NCBI GenBank assembly: GCA_035575095.1
Contig: DATLYF010000054.1
Location: 1-7,660 of the forward strand
Origin: DATLYF01 sp035575095
Lineage (GTDB): Bacteria; Pseudomonadota; Gammaproteobacteria; Competibacterales; Competibacteraceae
Direction: 5' to 3'
DNA: 7,660 nucleotides
The translations under genes were made by a program, and so were the position numbers. Positions 5,787 to 7,660 of this stretch are shown one piece after another. The notes under the pieces are model-generated. The model was not told where the DNA came from and did not search any database. It was given only the letters and a program-made list of their open reading frames with translations. The first letter of the stretch is position 1. Every line of letters begins with the position of its first letter.

Positions 5787-6717
5787 CGCCGCCGCCCCGC
5801 GCCACCGGTCTCATCCCCTGCAGCGCCTCCTTGGCCAGCTCGCCGATACCGCCGAGCGCGCCCATGATGCTGGTCGCCTCCAGCGGCAGGAACACCATTT
5901 TCTGGCTGGGCGACTGAGCGAATTGACCCAAGGCGTCCACGTACTTCTGCGCCACGAAGTAGTTCACCGCCTGCACGTTGCCCTTGGCGATGGCCTCGGA
6001 CACCATCAGGGTGGCGCGGGCCTCGGCTTGGGCCAGGCGCTCGCGCGCCTCGGCGTCGCGGAAGGCGGCTTCCTTGCGGCCCTCAGCCTCGAGGATGGCG
6101 GCCTGCTTCTCGCCGTCGGCGCGCAGGATCTCGGCCTGCTTGCGGCCCTCGGCCTCGAGAATGGCGGCGCGCTTGTCGCGTTCGGCCTTCATCTGCCGCG
6201 CCATGGCGTCCACCAGATCCTTGGGCGGGGCGATGTCCTTGATCTCGATGCGGGTCACCTTGATACCCCAGGGCGTGGTGGCGTCGTCGACCACGTGCAG
6301 CAGCCGAGAATTGATTTCGTCGCGCTTGGACAGCAGTTCGTCCAAGTCCATGGAGCCCATCACCGTGCGGATATTGGTTTGGGTCAGGTTGAGGATGGCG
6401 AATTCCAGGTTGTTGACCTCGTAGGCGGCCTTGGCCGCGTCCAGTACTTGGTAGAACACCACCCCGTCCACCTTCACCATCGCGTTGTCCTTGGTGATGA
6501 TCTCCTGGGAAGGCACATCCAGCACCGTCTCCATCATGTTCAACTTGCGCCCGACGCGGTCGATGAGCGGGAAGATGAAGTTCAGACCCGGATGCAGAGT
6601 ACGGGTATAGCGGCCGAACCGCTCCACCGTGTACTCCATGCCCTGGGGGACCGACTTCACCCCCAGCACCAGCAGCACGATGGCCAGCACGATAATCCCT
6701 AAGACGAACTCGGTCAT
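5779..6717 (-). CDS. qmcA: SPFH/stomatin-family membrane protein QmcA
   Basis: A 312-residue protein anchored by an N-terminal TM segment (3-20). The SPFH/PHB domain spans about 21-185, with the stomatin hallmarks VPQGMEYTVERFGRYTRTL, PGLNFIFPLIDRVGRK and NPWG-like TTPWGIKVTRIEIKDI. A charged coiled-coil of repeating ILEAEGRKQAE units (about 175-240) follows, then the QmcA-type C-terminus with KMVFLPLEATSIMGALGG. Such proteins form ring or microdomain assemblies in the inner membrane. E. coli QmcA was found as a multicopy suppressor in an ftsH-htpX mutant. I chose the ATG at 6717, which has AGGAG 5 nt upstream and gives the expected length. An in-frame ATG at 6777 would add 20 residues with no homology to the family and no such site. 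It is the first gene of a two-gene operon with nfeD. Confidence 0.95.
   Translation of the reverse strand: MTEFVLGIIVLAIVLLVLGVKSVPQGMEYTVERFGRYTRTLHPGLNFIFPLIDRVGRKLNMMETVLDVPSQEIITKDNAMVKVDGVVFYQVLDAAKAAYEVNNLEFAILNLTQTNIRTVMGSMDLDELLSKRDEINSRLLHVVDDATTPWGIKVTRIEIKDIAPPKDLVDAMARQMKAERDKRAAILEAEGRKQAEILRADGEKQAAILEAEGRKEAAFRDAEARERLAQAEARATLMVSEAIAKGNVQAVNYFVAQKYVDALGQFAQSPSQKMVFLPLEATSIMGALGGIGELAKEALQGMRPVARGGGDA
6073..6168 (-). repeat. qmcA: Imperfect tandem repeat inside the qmcA coiled-coil
   Basis: The 30-nt segments 6073-6102 and 6139-6168 differ at only 2 positions and lie 66 bp (22 codons) apart. They encode successive AILEAEGRK units of the SPFH coiled-coil. The repeat reflects the protein's helical periodicity and is normal for the family, although the DNA identity suggests recent duplication or gene conversion. 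Confidence 0.7.
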
Positions 6718-6755
6718 GACGACTCCTGGTTGACGTTCCCTGAATGGGGCTCTGC

Positions 6756-6761
6756 ATATTA
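6756..6761 (-). promoter_or_regulatory. Possible -10 element for the qmcA-nfeD operon
   Basis: On the minus strand TAATAT stands out in a GC-rich spacer, about 38 nt upstream of the qmcA start. No convincing -35 lies 16-18 bp upstream. The assignment rests on this AT-rich island alone. Confidence 0.3.
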
Positions 6762-6814
6762 TTGGGCGGGCGCTCATCCGGTCGCCAGCGAATACGCAGC
6801 CGTTCCCATTGATG

Positions 6815-6841
6815 AGGCGGCCGGCGGAGAGCCGGCCGCCT
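6815..6841 (-). terminator. Perfect GC-rich inverted repeat downstream of the radical SAM gene
   Basis: Arms of 11 bp, AGGCGGCCGGC (6815-6825) and GCCGGCCGCCT (6831-6841), enclose the 5-nt loop GGAGA. It lies 15 bp after the radical SAM stop codon and upstream of the qmcA promoter region. That is where a terminator for the minus-strand radical SAM transcript is expected. No U-tract follows, so it could be a non-canonical terminator or a 3'-end protecting stem. Confidence 0.5.
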
Positions 6842-6856
6842 GATGGGGACCCCGTA

Positions 6857-7660
6857 TCAGGCGCTGCCGAATGCGAAGACTATCTCCGTGCCGGTATCCC
6901 ACCCGTCCCACAGGTAGGCATCCTCCTTGCCGTCGGCGATCAGGCGGAAGGCGTAACGGGCCTGCTCCACATAGAAAGCGCAGTAGGCGCCGATCCGATC
7001 CATGCCACCGTGCATCTCGTGCGCCTCCGCCGGGCAGGGGGCGCCGCAGAAATGCCGGATCGCGCACTGGCGGCAGGGGGCGATGTCCTCGACCTTGCGC
7101 CCGGTGACGAGCCGGAAAGCCTCGCTCTCCAGGACCTGTTGCAGCGGCTCCCGGAAGAGATTGCCGCCGTTGAACGTCGGCAGGCCGATGAACTCGCTGC
7201 ACGGAAACAGATCGCCATTCGCGGCCAGGGCGAAGAAGCTGCGCCCGCCGCCGCAGGGCGATATGTCGCACATCAAACGCCGTGCGCTCGGGGCGACGAT
7301 GCTGATCAGGATATTGGCGAAGTTGGCGACCACCAGCTTGCGACCGCTTGCCAGGAACAGCTCGTAGCTGCGGTCGAGCGCCTGGCAATAGCGCCTGGCC
7401 AGTTCCGTATCGTCGGCCCGGACCAGCCGCCCCCCCGGCAGGGTGCAGCGGGCGACGTTGAGCATGCAGGTCGGCACCTCGTGGGCGTGGAAGAATTCCA
7501 CCATGGCGACGAGATAGTCCAGGTTCTCCCGCGTCATGGTGCAGATCACGCTCCAGCCCTGATAGCCCCGCAGCCGGCGCATCGCCGCTGTCACCGCGGT
7601 GAAGACTCCGGCGCCATTCCATTTGCGGCGGGTCCGATCGGCGATCTCGGCCACGGGAGC
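6857..7660 (-). CDS. Radical SAM/SPASM peptide maturase, C-terminal part (5' end beyond right edge)
   Basis: The frame is open through the right edge and ends at TGA 6857-6859, giving 267 visible residues. The missing N-terminus should hold the CxxxCxxC site for the radical SAM iron-sulfur cluster. The first residues (APVAEIADRTRRKWNGAGVF) match the stretch after the SLDG motif in this superfamily. The complete SPASM cysteine set is visible. C136-x12-G-x4-C154 is followed by C196-x2-C199-x5-C205-x3-C209, then C227, with an extra C131. These bind auxiliary iron-sulfur clusters in enzymes that modify ribosomal peptides. The segment SPCGGGRSFFALAANGDLFPCSEF and the C-terminal WDGWDTG remind me of the CbpB group of peptide-modifying enzymes. 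That is from memory and tentative. No internal start at 7654 (GTG) should be assumed. No precursor peptide gene is seen downstream, so it is probably upstream, outside the window. Confidence 0.88.
   Translation of the reverse strand, partial: APVAEIADRTRRKWNGAGVFTAVTAAMRRLRGYQGWSVICTMTRENLDYLVAMVEFFHAHEVPTCMLNVARCTLPGGRLVRADDTELARRYCQALDRSYELFLASGRKLVVANFANILISIVAPSARRLMCDISPCGGGRSFFALAANGDLFPCSEFIGLPTFNGGNLFREPLQQVLESEAFRLVTGRKVEDIAPCRQCAIRHFCGAPCPAEAHEMHGGMDRIGAYCAFYVEQARYAFRLIADGKEDAYLWDGWDTGTEIVFAFGSA

Noticed and set aside
5521..6702. A 393-codon plus-strand frame through nfeD and qmcA
   Set aside because: It is His/Gln/Leu-rich shadow sequence antisense to two well-recognised genes.
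6776..6809. An 11-codon minus-strand frame (ATG at 6809) that could be a RiPP precursor
   Set aside because: It has no ribosome site, lies downstream of a stem-loop, and contains no cysteine or repeated core residues. It is too short to be a leader plus core peptide.
7652..7654. GTG as the start of the radical SAM protein
   Set aside because: The frame stays open to the window edge, and the family requires an upstream CxxxCxxC region. The GTG is an internal valine codon.

Overview
The window is GC-rich and gene-dense. It fits the chromosome of a high-GC gammaproteobacterium. This rests on the E. coli/Pseudomonas-like AroF (DAHP synthase), a QmcA very close in sequence to the E. coli protein, a Crp-type regulator with a Crp-like recognition helix, and a probable CsrB/Rsm-type RNA, a class best known from gammaproteobacteria. 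I cannot name the genus. Nothing in the window looks like a phage, transposon or CRISPR array.

Layout, left to right. (1) Positions 1-563, minus strand: a secreted FecR-domain protein, cut by the left edge. (2) 564-703: an AT-rich spacer with two exact 12-nt direct repeats 23 bp apart. (3) 704-2902, minus strand: a membrane CHASE2-class III nucleotide cyclase. (4) 2903-2997: a divergent regulatory region. (5) 2998-3657, plus strand: a Crp-family cyclic-nucleotide-responsive regulator. (6) 3658-4238: a 581-bp stretch with no credible protein gene. It holds what I read as a roughly 430-nt CsrB/RsmZ-type sRNA ending in an intrinsic terminator, followed by the aroF promoter. (7) 4239-5309, plus strand: class I DAHP synthase. 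(8) Convergent to it, 5334-6717, minus strand: an nfeD-qmcA pair overlapping by 8 bp. (9) 6857-7660, minus strand: the C-terminal part of a radical SAM/SPASM peptide maturase, cut by the right edge.

How the parts may work together. The CHASE2 cyclase and the Crp-like regulator are divergent neighbours and probably form a signal-to-cyclic-nucleotide-to-transcription circuit. Several nucleotide-contacting residues differ from the textbook ones in both proteins, so the second messenger should not be assumed to be cAMP. The candidate sRNA lies directly downstream of the regulator gene. It carries 22 GGA triplets, 17 of them A(N)GGA, several in hairpin loops, as expected for an RNA that sequesters CsrA/RsmA. 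QmcA and NfeD form a membrane SPFH/OB-fold module. The radical SAM enzyme is probably part of a RiPP locus extending beyond the right edge.

The most notable observation is the unannotated CsrB-like RNA at about 3732-4160. Next are the altered base-selecting residues of the cyclase and a hairpin in which the stop codons of two convergent genes pair with each other.
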